Positions 1 to 5,969 of a stretch of 7,832 bases of DNA are shown in pieces. The translations under genes and the position numbers were made by a program. This DNA comes from Balneolales bacterium (lineage in GTDB: Bacteria > Bacteroidota > Rhodothermia > Balneolales > Natronogracilivirgulaceae). Every line of letters starts with the position of its first letter. The first letter of the stretch is position 1. The stretch is taken from positions 1 to 7,832 of the forward strand of contig SLHZ01000115.1 in NCBI GenBank assembly GCA_007135895.1. The letters run 5' to 3'. The notes below the pieces were generated by a model. That model saw only the letters and a list, made by a program, of their open reading frames with translations. It made no database searches and was not told the origin of the DNA.

Positions 1-246
1 CTGATGTGTGACCTTCACCTTGATTTTGAACAGGTCGCCTCACGATGGAATCTCTCATTCCACAACTATTTTTCAGAAGCAATAACCCATCTCGAAGAGA
101 TGGCGCAGGACGGGCTGGTCACCCTTGCCGAAAAGAATCTTGCCGTCACGCCCACGGGCCGGCTTTTTCTGAGAAACATCGCCACTGCTTTCGACGCCTA
201 TTATCGTCTATCAGAAAAAAAGATCCGATATTCAAAAACGGTTTGA
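1..246 (+). CDS. hemN: Oxygen-independent coproporphyrinogen III dehydrogenase, C-terminal end (partial)
   Basis: The reading frame is open from the first base and ends at TGA 244-246, so only the last 81 residues of a roughly 450-residue enzyme are present. HemN is a cytoplasmic radical-SAM enzyme that decarboxylates two propionates of coproporphyrinogen III to vinyl groups in anaerobic haem synthesis. What is seen is the HemN C-terminal domain: an LMC start, a YFSEAITHLEEM helix, DGLV, then VTPTGRLFLRNIATAFDAYY and a terminal YSKTV, which is the usual ending of true HemN proteins rather than the shorter HemW group. The radical-SAM CxxxCxxC part lies upstream of the window and cannot be checked. 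No frameshift is seen. Confidence in the family is high; the choice of HemN over HemW rests on the C-terminal motif. Confidence 0.88.
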   Translation: MMCDLHLDFEQVASRWNLSFHNYFSEAITHLEEMAQDGLVTLAEKNLAVTPTGRLFLRNIATAFDAYYRLSEKKIRYSKTV

Positions 247-264
247 ACTTTCATTCAACCGGTT
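237..264 (+). terminator. Imperfect hairpin across the hemN stop codon
   Basis: TTGAA (243-247) pairs with TTCAA (254-258), continued by GG/CC and AAC/GTT with one bulged base on each side. The stem overlaps the hemN stop and is followed by a TTATATTTAT stretch rather than a clean T run. It could be a weak terminator, but the same bases also look like a promoter, so the assignment is uncertain. Confidence 0.3.
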
Positions 265-271
265 ATATTTA
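242..271 (+). promoter_or_regulatory. Candidate Bacteroidota-type promoter for the GCS2-CBS gene
   Basis: TTTG at 242-245 is followed after 18 bases by TATATTTA at 264-271, one base off the TAnnTTTG -7 element known from Bacteroidota; the usual spacing is about 19-21 bases, so this is slightly short. Transcription would begin near 278 and give a leader of about 65 nt. The call depends on the organism using this promoter type, which is itself inferred. Confidence 0.3.
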
Positions 272-342
272 TAGCATATGTCTGGATATCCATGTAATGA
301 CTGTAGAAAGGTGGTTTGCAACCTCCAATAAATGAAATCCCC

Positions 343-2253
343 ATGCAACGTAAGCCCTCTGCCCAGCACCCCGAGCTAATTCGAACCTTCACCAAGTACC
401 TGATTCGGGACATGAGGGCGCTTGAGCACATGCTCGACAATGACCTTTTCGAACGTGATGTCAAGCGAATCGGTGCCGAACAGGAGCTGTTCCTGGTCGA
501 CCGGGCCAGCCGACCTTGCGGCATTAATACCGATATCATAGAAAAGCTGGATGATCCCCGCTTTACCTATGAGCTGGCCCGTTTCAATCTCGAATTCAAC
601 CTGGACCCCCTGACTTTTGAAGGGAAATGCCTGAGCACGCTGCACCGACAGCTTGCCTCAAGTGTAGAGAAAGTCCGAAAAACAACCGCTGAATTTGATG
701 CCGATGTCATTCTGACCGGTTCTCTCAACACCATTCGCAAATCAGACCTGGGACTGGATAACATCACTCCTCTTCCCCGGTATCATATGCTCAACGAAGC
801 GCTGACAAACCTGCGCGGCACCCAGCATGAACTCAAAATTTCAGGCGCCGACGAGCTGCATGTGCGGCATGACTCGGTCATGCTGGAAGCCTGCAACACC
901 AGTTTCCAGATCCATTTTCAGGTCTCTCCGCATGACTTTGCCCGTCTGCACAATATCGCACAGGTCGTTACCGCACCTGTACTGGCGGCAGCCACCAACT
1001 CCCCTTTTCTTTTCGGTAAACAGCTTCTGCACGAAACCCGGATTGCCGTATTCCAGCAATCCATCGACAGCCGCAAAGCGGAGGATTTTGTTCACGAGCG
1101 AAAGCCACGCGTTCAGTTCGGTTCCCGGTGGGTGGAGGAATCCGTTCTGGAGATATTCCAGGAAGACATCACCCGATTTCGGATACTTTTCGCCACCGGG
1201 GATATCCAGGATCCTTTTGAAGCCCTGGACCGTGGAGAAGCGCCCCGGCTGGATGCCCTGCAGCTGTTCAACAGTACCATCTACCGCTGGAACCGGCCCT
1301 GTTACGGCATCACGGACAAAAAGCCGCACCTTCGTATTGAAAACAGGGTACTCCCCTCCGGTCCAAGCATCATTGATGAAGTGGCCAATGCGGCCTTCTG
1401 GTACGGACTTATGGCCGGTGTTTCCCATAAGTACCGGCAGGTGACCGACCTGATCCCATTCAAAGAAGTGGAAGCCAATTTTCTGAGCACCACCCGGCGC
1501 GGACTCTTGTCCCAGATTAAATGGCTCGACGGAAATACCTATCCTGTTCAGGACCTCATCCTCAACGAGCTTCTTCCGTTGGCCCGCGAAGGCCTGACGC
1601 ATCATGCCATTGATGATGATGACATCGACCAGTATCTCGGAATCATTCGGGAACGTACCGAAACCGGACAGAATGGCTCTATCTGGCAAATCGAATCGTT
1701 CCATCATCTCGGCACTTCTCTGAATATCAACGAGAAAATGACGGCTTTGGCCGATTCCACCCTGAAAAACCAGAAAACGGACAAGCCGGTTCACTTATGG
1801 CCCATGGCCAAACGGATTCGCAAGCACCGGTGGGAAAAGAAATTTTCGACCATCGGCCAGTTCATGACCACCGATATCTACACTCTCAATGAAGATGATA
1901 TCATCGATCTGGCCGCCAATGTCATGGAGTGGCAGAAAGTGAGCCACGTCCCTGTTGAAAACGAAAAGCACGAACTGGTGGGCATGGTAACCTACCGGTC
2001 CATGATCAGCACACTCAATAAAATCATTGCCCGCAACATGGACCATACCAATGTCTCCGTTAGCGACGTCATGGATCGCGATGTCATCACGGTCACTCCG
2101 CAGACAACTCCCGTTAAGGCCATTGAAATCATGCATGACAATGATATCTCCAGCTTGCCGGTGGTTGAAAACGGCCATCTTGTGGGAATCGTCACCGAAT
2201 ATGACTTCACACGCATAGCCCTTGAGTTCCTGAAAGACAAACTTAAAGAATAG
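343..2253 (+). CDS. GCS2-family glutamate-cysteine ligase-like protein with C-terminal CBS domain pair
   Basis: A 636-residue cytoplasmic protein if it starts at ATG 343. A TTG at 316 would add nine residues, but its AGGTGG lies only one base away, so ATG is preferred; no good Shine-Dalgarno precedes it. Residues about 25-470 resemble the GCS2 (plant/YbdK-type) ATP-dependent carboxylate-amine ligase family: GAEQELFLVD near residue 44 supplies the ExE metal/ATP pair, LEFNLDP near 83, SFQIHFQV near 187, and LRIENRVLPSGPSIIDE near 330 resembles the late conserved strand of the family. Residues about 505-630 form two CBS repeats, each with a VPV or LPVV core and a G(M/I)VT turn, ending in VGIVTEYDF. 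GCS2 members couple glutamate to cysteine or other amines; CBS pairs usually bind adenine nucleotides and regulate. Function is therefore probably a nucleotide-controlled amide ligase, with the acceptor unknown. It follows hemN by 96 bp and queD follows it by 149 bp. Confidence 0.85.
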   Translation: MQRKPSAQHPELIRTFTKYLIRDMRALEHMLDNDLFERDVKRIGAEQELFLVDRASRPCGINTDIIEKLDDPRFTYELARFNLEFNLDPLTFEGKCLSTLHRQLASSVEKVRKTTAEFDADVILTGSLNTIRKSDLGLDNITPLPRYHMLNEALTNLRGTQHELKISGADELHVRHDSVMLEACNTSFQIHFQVSPHDFARLHNIAQVVTAPVLAAATNSPFLFGKQLLHETRIAVFQQSIDSRKAEDFVHERKPRVQFGSRWVEESVLEIFQEDITRFRILFATGDIQDPFEALDRGEAPRLDALQLFNSTIYRWNRPCYGITDKKPHLRIENRVLPSGPSIIDEVANAAFWYGLMAGVSHKYRQVTDLIPFKEVEANFLSTTRRGLLSQIKWLDGNTYPVQDLILNELLPLAREGLTHHAIDDDDIDQYLGIIRERTETGQNGSIWQIESFHHLGTSLNINEKMTALADSTLKNQKTDKPVHLWPMAKRIRKHRWEKKFSTIGQFMTTDIYTLNEDDIIDLAANVMEWQKVSHVPVENEKHELVGMVTYRSMISTLNKIIARNMDHTNVSVSDVMDRDVITVTPQTTPVKAIEIMHDNDISSLPVVENGHLVGIVTEYDFTRIALEFLKDKLKE

Positions 2254-2354
2254 CAGCAACGGATCACCGGAGTTGCCGGGTATTCAAAAAAAACGCTACC
2301 TTGCGTATGGTTATCCTGGACATTCGAAATAACATCACCAGGCCCTGATCGCCA

Positions 2355-2408
2355 CCCGTATGGACTATGAAGCCTGTATTGACTATGGAGCCCGTATAGA
2401 CTATGGAG
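2355..2408 (+). repeat. Three tandem 18-bp repeats carrying the queD start codon
   Basis: Units are CCCGTATGGACTATGAAG (2355-2372), CCTGTATTGACTATGGAG (2373-2390) and CCCGTATAGACTATGGAG (2391-2408). Each holds an ACTATGRAG core, so three ATGs stand 18 bp apart in the queD frame (2367, 2385, 2403). Only the third opens queD, because the third unit has TAG at 2397-2399, which stops initiation from the first two after 10 and 4 codons. The GGAG of unit 2 (2387-2390) lies 12 bases before the queD ATG and may act as its ribosome-binding site. Confidence 0.85.
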
Positions 2409-2759
2409 ATTTACAAAATATTTCAGTTTGAAGCGGCCCACTTTCTTCCCAATCTGCCGGAAAGCCATAAATGCCGTCGTATGCATGGACATTCATACCG
2501 TGTCAAGCTGACCGTCTCGGCACCCGTTGACCCACATACCGGCTGGGTCATGGATTTCGCAGATATCAAAAAAGCCTTCTCACCGATTTACATGCAACTG
2601 GATCATTACCTCCTCAACGAAATCAAAGGGTTGGAAAATCCGACCAGTGAGAACCTGGCCCGATGGATCTGGGACAAGACCAAACCGTTGCTGCCCTCAC
2701 TGACCCGTGTCGAGATTATGGAAACATGCACCACGGGCTGTGTCTACGAGGGCGACTAA
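2403..2759 (+). CDS. queD: 6-carboxy-5,6,7,8-tetrahydropterin synthase (QueD/PTPS family)
   Basis: A 118-residue cytoplasmic zinc enzyme of the normal length for bacterial QueD, which converts 7,8-dihydroneopterin triphosphate to 6-carboxytetrahydropterin in the route to preQ0 and queuosine. Seen in the protein: the opening FEAAH with zinc ligand H13; C24 followed by HGHSY with H28 and H30 as the other two zinc ligands and C24 as the usual catalytic cysteine; MDFADIK at 50-56; LDHYLLN with D67 and H68 of the catalytic relay; NPTSENLA at 79-86; and E107 in METCTTG, the pterin-anchoring glutamate. Every expected key residue is present. The start MEIYKIFQFEAAH agrees with family N-termini. No other queuosine gene is in the window. 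The gene is convergent with pdxH, 98 bp apart. A eukaryotic-type 6-pyruvoyl-tetrahydropterin synthase activity is the only realistic alternative and is less likely. Confidence 0.92.
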   Translation: MEIYKIFQFEAAHFLPNLPESHKCRRMHGHSYRVKLTVSAPVDPHTGWVMDFADIKKAFSPIYMQLDHYLLNEIKGLENPTSENLARWIWDKTKPLLPSLTRVEIMETCTTGCVYEGD

Positions 2760-2810
2760 AACCACCGGGATCGTATCCGGGGCAAGAATGTTTCCACGGC
2801 AGGCATGATT

Positions 2811-2841
2811 CGGGATATTACATACTCCCGTGACCGTTTTT
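2811..2841 (+). terminator. Weak hairpin plus T run downstream of queD
   Basis: CGGGA (2811-2815) pairs with TCCCG (2826-2830) around a 10-base loop, with five T residues at 2837-2841. The stem is short and the T run is six bases away, so this is only a candidate terminator for queD. No stronger structure is seen in the 98-bp gap between queD and pdxH. Confidence 0.25.
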
Positions 2842-2857
2842 CTCTGGGACAGCCGAT

Positions 2858-3514
2858 TCAGGGAGCCAGCCGCTGAATCTTCCAAAGACGGTTATCCGCA
2901 CTGGTATAACAGATTCGATCATGCAGCCGGTTTACCCTTCCCTGCCAGAATTCAAATCGCCGGGGCCGGACCAGGTATCCTCCCCAGTAGTCAGGCCGTG
3001 GGATGTCATTATAGTTGTCATACTCTCTCTGCACTTTGCGGACCCGTTTTTCCAAGTCCGTCCGTGAAGAAACTACACGACTTTGCGGAGAAGCCACCGC
3101 GCTGATCCGGCTGCCGGCCGGTCGTGTGCGGAAATAGGTGTCGGACTGGAAGCCGGGGATCTTTTCCGCCGTTCCTTCAATAATGATCTGTCTCAGGATA
3201 TCGGGCCAGTAGAAGGTCAGACATACCTGAGGGTTATTTTCGATATGATCAGCCTTGCGACTCTCGTAATTAGTGTAGAAGACAAACCCTTCATCATCGA
3301 AACCCTTCATCAGCACGGTTCGCCCGGCCGGTTGTCCCTCTTCATCCACGGTGGAGAGAATCATGGCATTCGGATCATCGGCAATCTTGCGGGCGGCCTC
3401 TTCGAACCAGATTTCAAACTGCTGAAACGGGTTCGGACTCACATTTTTTTCTTCCAGGGGCAGTCCCTTGTACTCCCGGCGGATCAGGGCGACCGACTGA
3501 CGGGCAAATTTCAT
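2858..3514 (-). CDS. pdxH: Pyridoxamine/pyridoxine 5'-phosphate oxidase
   Basis: FMN-dependent oxidase that turns pyridoxine or pyridoxamine 5'-phosphate into pyridoxal 5'-phosphate with O2, the last step of DXP-dependent vitamin B6 synthesis and of salvage. Starting at the ATG read from 3514 it has 218 residues, the same as the E. coli enzyme. Seen: GRTVLMKGFDDEGFVFYTNY at 64-83 and SRKADHIENNP (FMN phosphate region), TFYWPDILRQIIIEG at 100-114, the substrate-site YFRTRPAGSRI at 127-137, SPQSR at 142-146, and the C-terminal FEFWQGRVNRLHDR with R196 and H198 matching the conserved RLHDR site, ending KIQRLAP. The frame stays open upstream to an ATG at 3619, but that 35-residue basic extension is outside the family's usual length. 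GGAGGAAG lies about 11-14 bases before the chosen ATG. The gene converges on queD and lies downstream of proW on the same strand, probably with its own promoter. Confidence 0.93.
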   Translation of the reverse strand: MKFARQSVALIRREYKGLPLEEKNVSPNPFQQFEIWFEEAARKIADDPNAMILSTVDEEGQPAGRTVLMKGFDDEGFVFYTNYESRKADHIENNPQVCLTFYWPDILRQIIIEGTAEKIPGFQSDTYFRTRPAGSRISAVASPQSRVVSSRTDLEKRVRKVQREYDNYNDIPRPDYWGGYLVRPRRFEFWQGRVNRLHDRICYTSADNRLWKIQRLAP

Positions 3515-3623
3515 GGGCTTTCGGACTTCCTCCCTGCCCGGCAGCCAGCGTTTAATGAATCGGATCACTATCGTAGTCTTTTTTCGGTTCCTTGTCTCTA
3601 CCCATCCGAATACCGCCATGCCA

Positions 3624-3677
3624 TTCGGTAAAGTCAGGTAAAATCAGGTAAAATTATTTACCTCTGTCAGGTTAACC
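3624..3677. promoter_or_regulatory. TCAGGTAAAA repeat cluster with inverted repeat upstream of pdxH
   Basis: TCAGGTAAAA occurs twice in perfect tandem (3634-3643, 3644-3653), preceded by the related TTCGGTAAAG (3624-3633) and followed by TCAGGTTAAC (3667-3676). The second copy forms AGGTAAAATTATTTACCT (3646-3663), a perfect inverted repeat with 7-bp arms and a 4-bp centre, and GGTTAACC (3670-3677) is itself a palindrome. The 10-bp period puts the sites on one face of the helix, as in clustered regulator-binding sites. The cluster lies 110-163 bp upstream of the pdxH ATG and 80 bp past the proW stop. No promoter could be assigned firmly beside it. Confidence 0.5.
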
Positions 3678-3757
3678 GAAAAGATAGCACAGTTTCTGCT
3701 TGGATAAAATACAAGTCAGCAGAATCACGGCAGTAAAAGCGCTATTTATTACAACCG

Positions 3758-4597
3758 CTACGAATGTTGGTTGCTTTTATTCCCAAAACCCGCAGTAATA
3801 CGATCAAGGATGATAGCCAAAATCACAACTACCAGCCCGGCTTCGAAGCCCTGTCCAACCTGAAGCCGTTGAATTCCACGCAAGACATCTTCTCCCAACC
3901 CCCCTGCTCCAATCATGGCTGCGATGACGACCATGGACAGGCCCAGCATGATGGACTGGTTCACACCCGCCATAATGGTAGGCATAGCCACAGGTATCTG
4001 GACTTTCAGCAGTTTTTGGCTGTTTGTTGCGCCAAAAGCATCCGCGGCCTCAATAAGCTCGGCCGGAACCTGTCGTATACCCAGATTGGTCAGCCGGATC
4101 AATGGGGGCAGGGCAAAAACAAAAGTAGCTACCACCCCGGGTACCAGGCCAAGTCCGAAGAACATGACCGCCGGAATGAGGTAAACAAATGCCGGCATGG
4201 TTTGCATGAAATCGAGTACCGGCCTTATGAAAGCATCAAATCTGTCTCTTCTGGCAGCCATTATCCCCAGTGGCAGTCCAACAACCATCACCAGCAGCTC
4301 TGCAGTTATAACCAGTGATAGTGTTTCCACCAGAGCATCCCACAAACCGATATTTTCCGTTAATAATAAACCGAAAAGTGCAAACAGCGCTACTCTCCAG
4401 CCAGCCATTTTCCATGTTATCAATACAATAATTGCCATGAGAGCCAAAGGCGGAAGAGCGAGCATTCCTTCTTTGAGATGATCAACCAAAAAATAGACCA
4501 GAGATGAAAAGGCATCAAACAAAGCGGAATACTCACTTACAAGGTAATCCACACCCTTTGAAATCCAGTCTCTTACAGGTATTCGGAATGGGAACAT
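3758..4597 (-). CDS. proW: Glycine betaine/proline betaine ABC transporter, permease subunit
   Basis: A 279-residue inner-membrane permease, close to OpuAB of Bacillus (about 280) and shorter than E. coli ProW because the long N-terminal tail is missing. Hydrophobic segments lie at about 48-62, 67-81, 94-116, 136-166 (probably two), 214-234 and 254-266. The cytoplasmic EAA coupling motif is clear at about 180-206 (ELIEAADAFGAT, then the L-K-V-Q-IPVAMP end), preceded by the family's LPPLIRLTNLGIRQVP. SMVVIAAMIGAGGLGEDV at 221-238 is typical of betaine-type permeases. The start codon lies three bases after the proV stop, so translation of the two is probably coupled. With ProV it forms the membrane core that moves betaine released by ProX. 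The substrate is inferred from the family; choline or carnitine remain possible. Confidence 0.93.
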   Translation of the reverse strand: MFPFRIPVRDWISKGVDYLVSEYSALFDAFSSLVYFLVDHLKEGMLALPPLALMAIIVLITWKMAGWRVALFALFGLLLTENIGLWDALVETLSLVITAELLVMVVGLPLGIMAARRDRFDAFIRPVLDFMQTMPAFVYLIPAVMFFGLGLVPGVVATFVFALPPLIRLTNLGIRQVPAELIEAADAFGATNSQKLLKVQIPVAMPTIMAGVNQSIMLGLSMVVIAAMIGAGGLGEDVLRGIQRLQVGQGFEAGLVVVILAIILDRITAGFGNKSNQHS

Positions 4598-4600
4598 AAT

Positions 4601-5836
4601 TCAGGTATCTGCGTCATTTGTATTCGACTCTGTCCGGGCTCCTTCTGACAAGGCGGCAATTACCGCTCCCCGAACAATTACTCCCTGCAGCCGATTCCGT
4701 CCGTCTACAACAGCAACAGGTCCGTACTGCACATCTTTATAAGACTTAAGCACTTCATTAAGAGGTGTTTCTGATGTAACCACGGTTGGCTGAGAAATCA
4801 GATCTTTCCGAAGTGTCAGATCTTTGTCTTCGGAATGCTTGCGGATATAATCGGCAAGGTGATCAGCAATAATGTACCCTTTGAGTTGCCTGTTGGCATC
4901 CGCCACCAGAATACCGGACAGACCATTGCGCCGTATTTTTCTCAAAATGGTGCGCGGACCGTCGGCCGGGAAGGCTGTTTCCCGGACCGGCTGCATGATG
5001 GTGCCGGCCGTAAGTACGGCCGTTCGATCCATATCTTCAACAAAAGCCCGTACGTAATCATCCGCTGGCTTTGCTATAATCTCTTCCGCAGTGCCAATCT
5101 GCACTATCTGGCCGTCCTTCATAATCGCGATGCGATCACCCAGACGAAAGGCCTCATCCAGGTCGTGGGTCACAAACAGAATCGTCTTCTTCATCTTTGC
5201 CTGCAGTTCGATAAGCTCATCTTGCATCTGACGACGAATCAGCGGGTCCAGTGCGCTAAAAGCTTCATCCATCAATAAGATATCGGCATCAACAGCCAGA
5301 CTTCGGGCCAATCCAACCCTTTGTTGCATCCCTCCTGAGAGTTGGGATGGATAACTGTTTTCGTTGCCCTCCAATCCAACCTGCCGGATCATTTTTCGGG
5401 CTTTATTCTCGCGCACTTCCCTTTCCACTCCCTGCAGCTCAAGCCCAAACTCAACGTTTTCCAATACCGTCCTGTGCGGAAGAATGGCAAAATTCTGAAA
5501 CACCATGCCACAAAAAGTTTTTCTGCGAAACTCCCGAAGCTCCTTTTGACCAAGCTTTACGATATCGGTGCCGTTGATAAGAATTTCTCCCCGTGTCGGT
5601 TGATGAAGCCGGTTTATCAGACGCTGCAATGTTGACTTGCCGCTGCCGGACAGGCCCATCAGAACAAAGGTTTCACCTCTGCGAATAGAAAAACTGACAT
5701 CCTGAACACCAATAACCAGTTTGTATCTCTTGAGAATATCATTTTTTGACTCCCCCTTTTTCAGTGCTTCAATGGCTTTTAAGGGTCTGTCGCCAAATAT
5801 TTTATATAGGTTCTTAACCCGTATGATTTCATCCAT
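4601..5836 (-). CDS. proV: Glycine betaine/proline betaine ABC transporter, ATP-binding subunit with CBS domains
   Basis: A 411-residue cytoplasmic ATPase that powers betaine import. The ATG read from 5836 is chosen because AGGGA precedes it by five bases and KNLYKIFG follows as in other ProV proteins; a TTG eleven codons upstream is less likely. Domain order: the ProV/OpuAA N-terminal segment, Walker A GLSGSGKST at 61-69, Q-loop Q114 in MVFQNFAILPH, signature LSGGMQQR at 166-173, Walker B ILLMDE at 186-191 followed by the D-loop SALD, and H-loop H224. Residues about 275-395 form a tandem CBS module, with the second repeat ending in VAVVDGRNRLQGVI. In OpuA-type importers the CBS module takes part in osmotic or c-di-AMP control; here that is family knowledge, not seen. 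The short tail after 398 is polar and mildly acidic. All catalytic motifs are intact, and proW follows after three bases. Confidence 0.95.
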   Translation of the reverse strand: MDEIIRVKNLYKIFGDRPLKAIEALKKGESKNDILKRYKLVIGVQDVSFSIRRGETFVLMGLSGSGKSTLQRLINRLHQPTRGEILINGTDIVKLGQKELREFRRKTFCGMVFQNFAILPHRTVLENVEFGLELQGVEREVRENKARKMIRQVGLEGNENSYPSQLSGGMQQRVGLARSLAVDADILLMDEAFSALDPLIRRQMQDELIELQAKMKKTILFVTHDLDEAFRLGDRIAIMKDGQIVQIGTAEEIIAKPADDYVRAFVEDMDRTAVLTAGTIMQPVRETAFPADGPRTILRKIRRNGLSGILVADANRQLKGYIIADHLADYIRKHSEDKDLTLRKDLISQPTVVTSETPLNEVLKSYKDVQYGPVAVVDGRNRLQGVIVRGAVIAALSEGARTESNTNDADT

Positions 5837-5915
5837 ATCCCTGAAATCGTTTAAAAGATGGTTCAGCAATCATTTGACATTCTGAATGCTGTGACTTGAA
5901 AAAACTTTGTGACAA

Positions 5916-5954
5916 AAGGGTCGTCGTGCATGAAATTCCTGCACGACGACTCTT
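5916..5954 (-). terminator. Strong hairpin between proX and proV, probable partial terminator or mRNA stabiliser
   Basis: GTCGTCGTGCA (5920-5930) and TGCACGACGAC (5940-5950) form a perfect 11-bp GC-rich stem with a 9-base loop. Three more pairs lie beyond one mismatch (A-C on the minus-strand RNA). Read in the gene direction the stem runs straight into CCCTTTTGTC. It begins 16 bases after the proX stop and ends 79 bases before the proV start. The T run is short, so read-through is expected; a structure here would protect proX mRNA and lower proVW relative to proX. Confidence 0.65.
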
Positions 5955-5969
5955 CTGTATTTAAAATAA

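Noticed and set aside
283..292. TGGATATCCA palindrome upstream of the GCS2-CBS gene
   Set aside because: A single 10-bp palindrome with no second site or extended arms is too likely by chance to call an operator.
841..1794. 317-residue open frame on the minus strand
   Set aside because: It lies wholly inside the GCS2-CBS gene in antisense, and its translation shows no recognisable domain; the plus-strand frame has clear family motifs.
2286..2306. Minus-strand hairpin ACGC/GCGT followed by eight T, a possible distant terminator for pdxH antisense to queD
   Set aside because: The stem is only four base pairs and it lies about 550 bp beyond the pdxH stop, so it is not convincing.
2254..2402. 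Search for a preQ1-type riboswitch before queD
   Set aside because: No preQ1 aptamer features (short GC hairpin with an A-rich tail over the start region) were recognised; the interval contains the 18-bp repeats instead.
2761..2782. Hairpin GGAT-CGT-ATCC just after queD as a terminator
   Set aside because: The continuous stem is only four pairs with a mismatch beyond, and no T run follows on either strand.
3515..3619. In-frame N-terminal extension of PdxH from an ATG at 3619
   Set aside because: The extension is basic and low in family similarity, while the ATG at 3514 gives 218 residues, the usual length, with a purine-rich ribosome-binding site before it.
3083..3631. 182-residue open frame on the plus strand
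   Set aside because: It is antisense to pdxH, whose product matches its family over the full length; the plus-strand translation shows no recognisable motif.
5837..5869. TTG start giving ProV 11 extra residues
   Set aside because: The ATG at 5836 has AGGGA five bases upstream and matches the N-termini of known ProV proteins.
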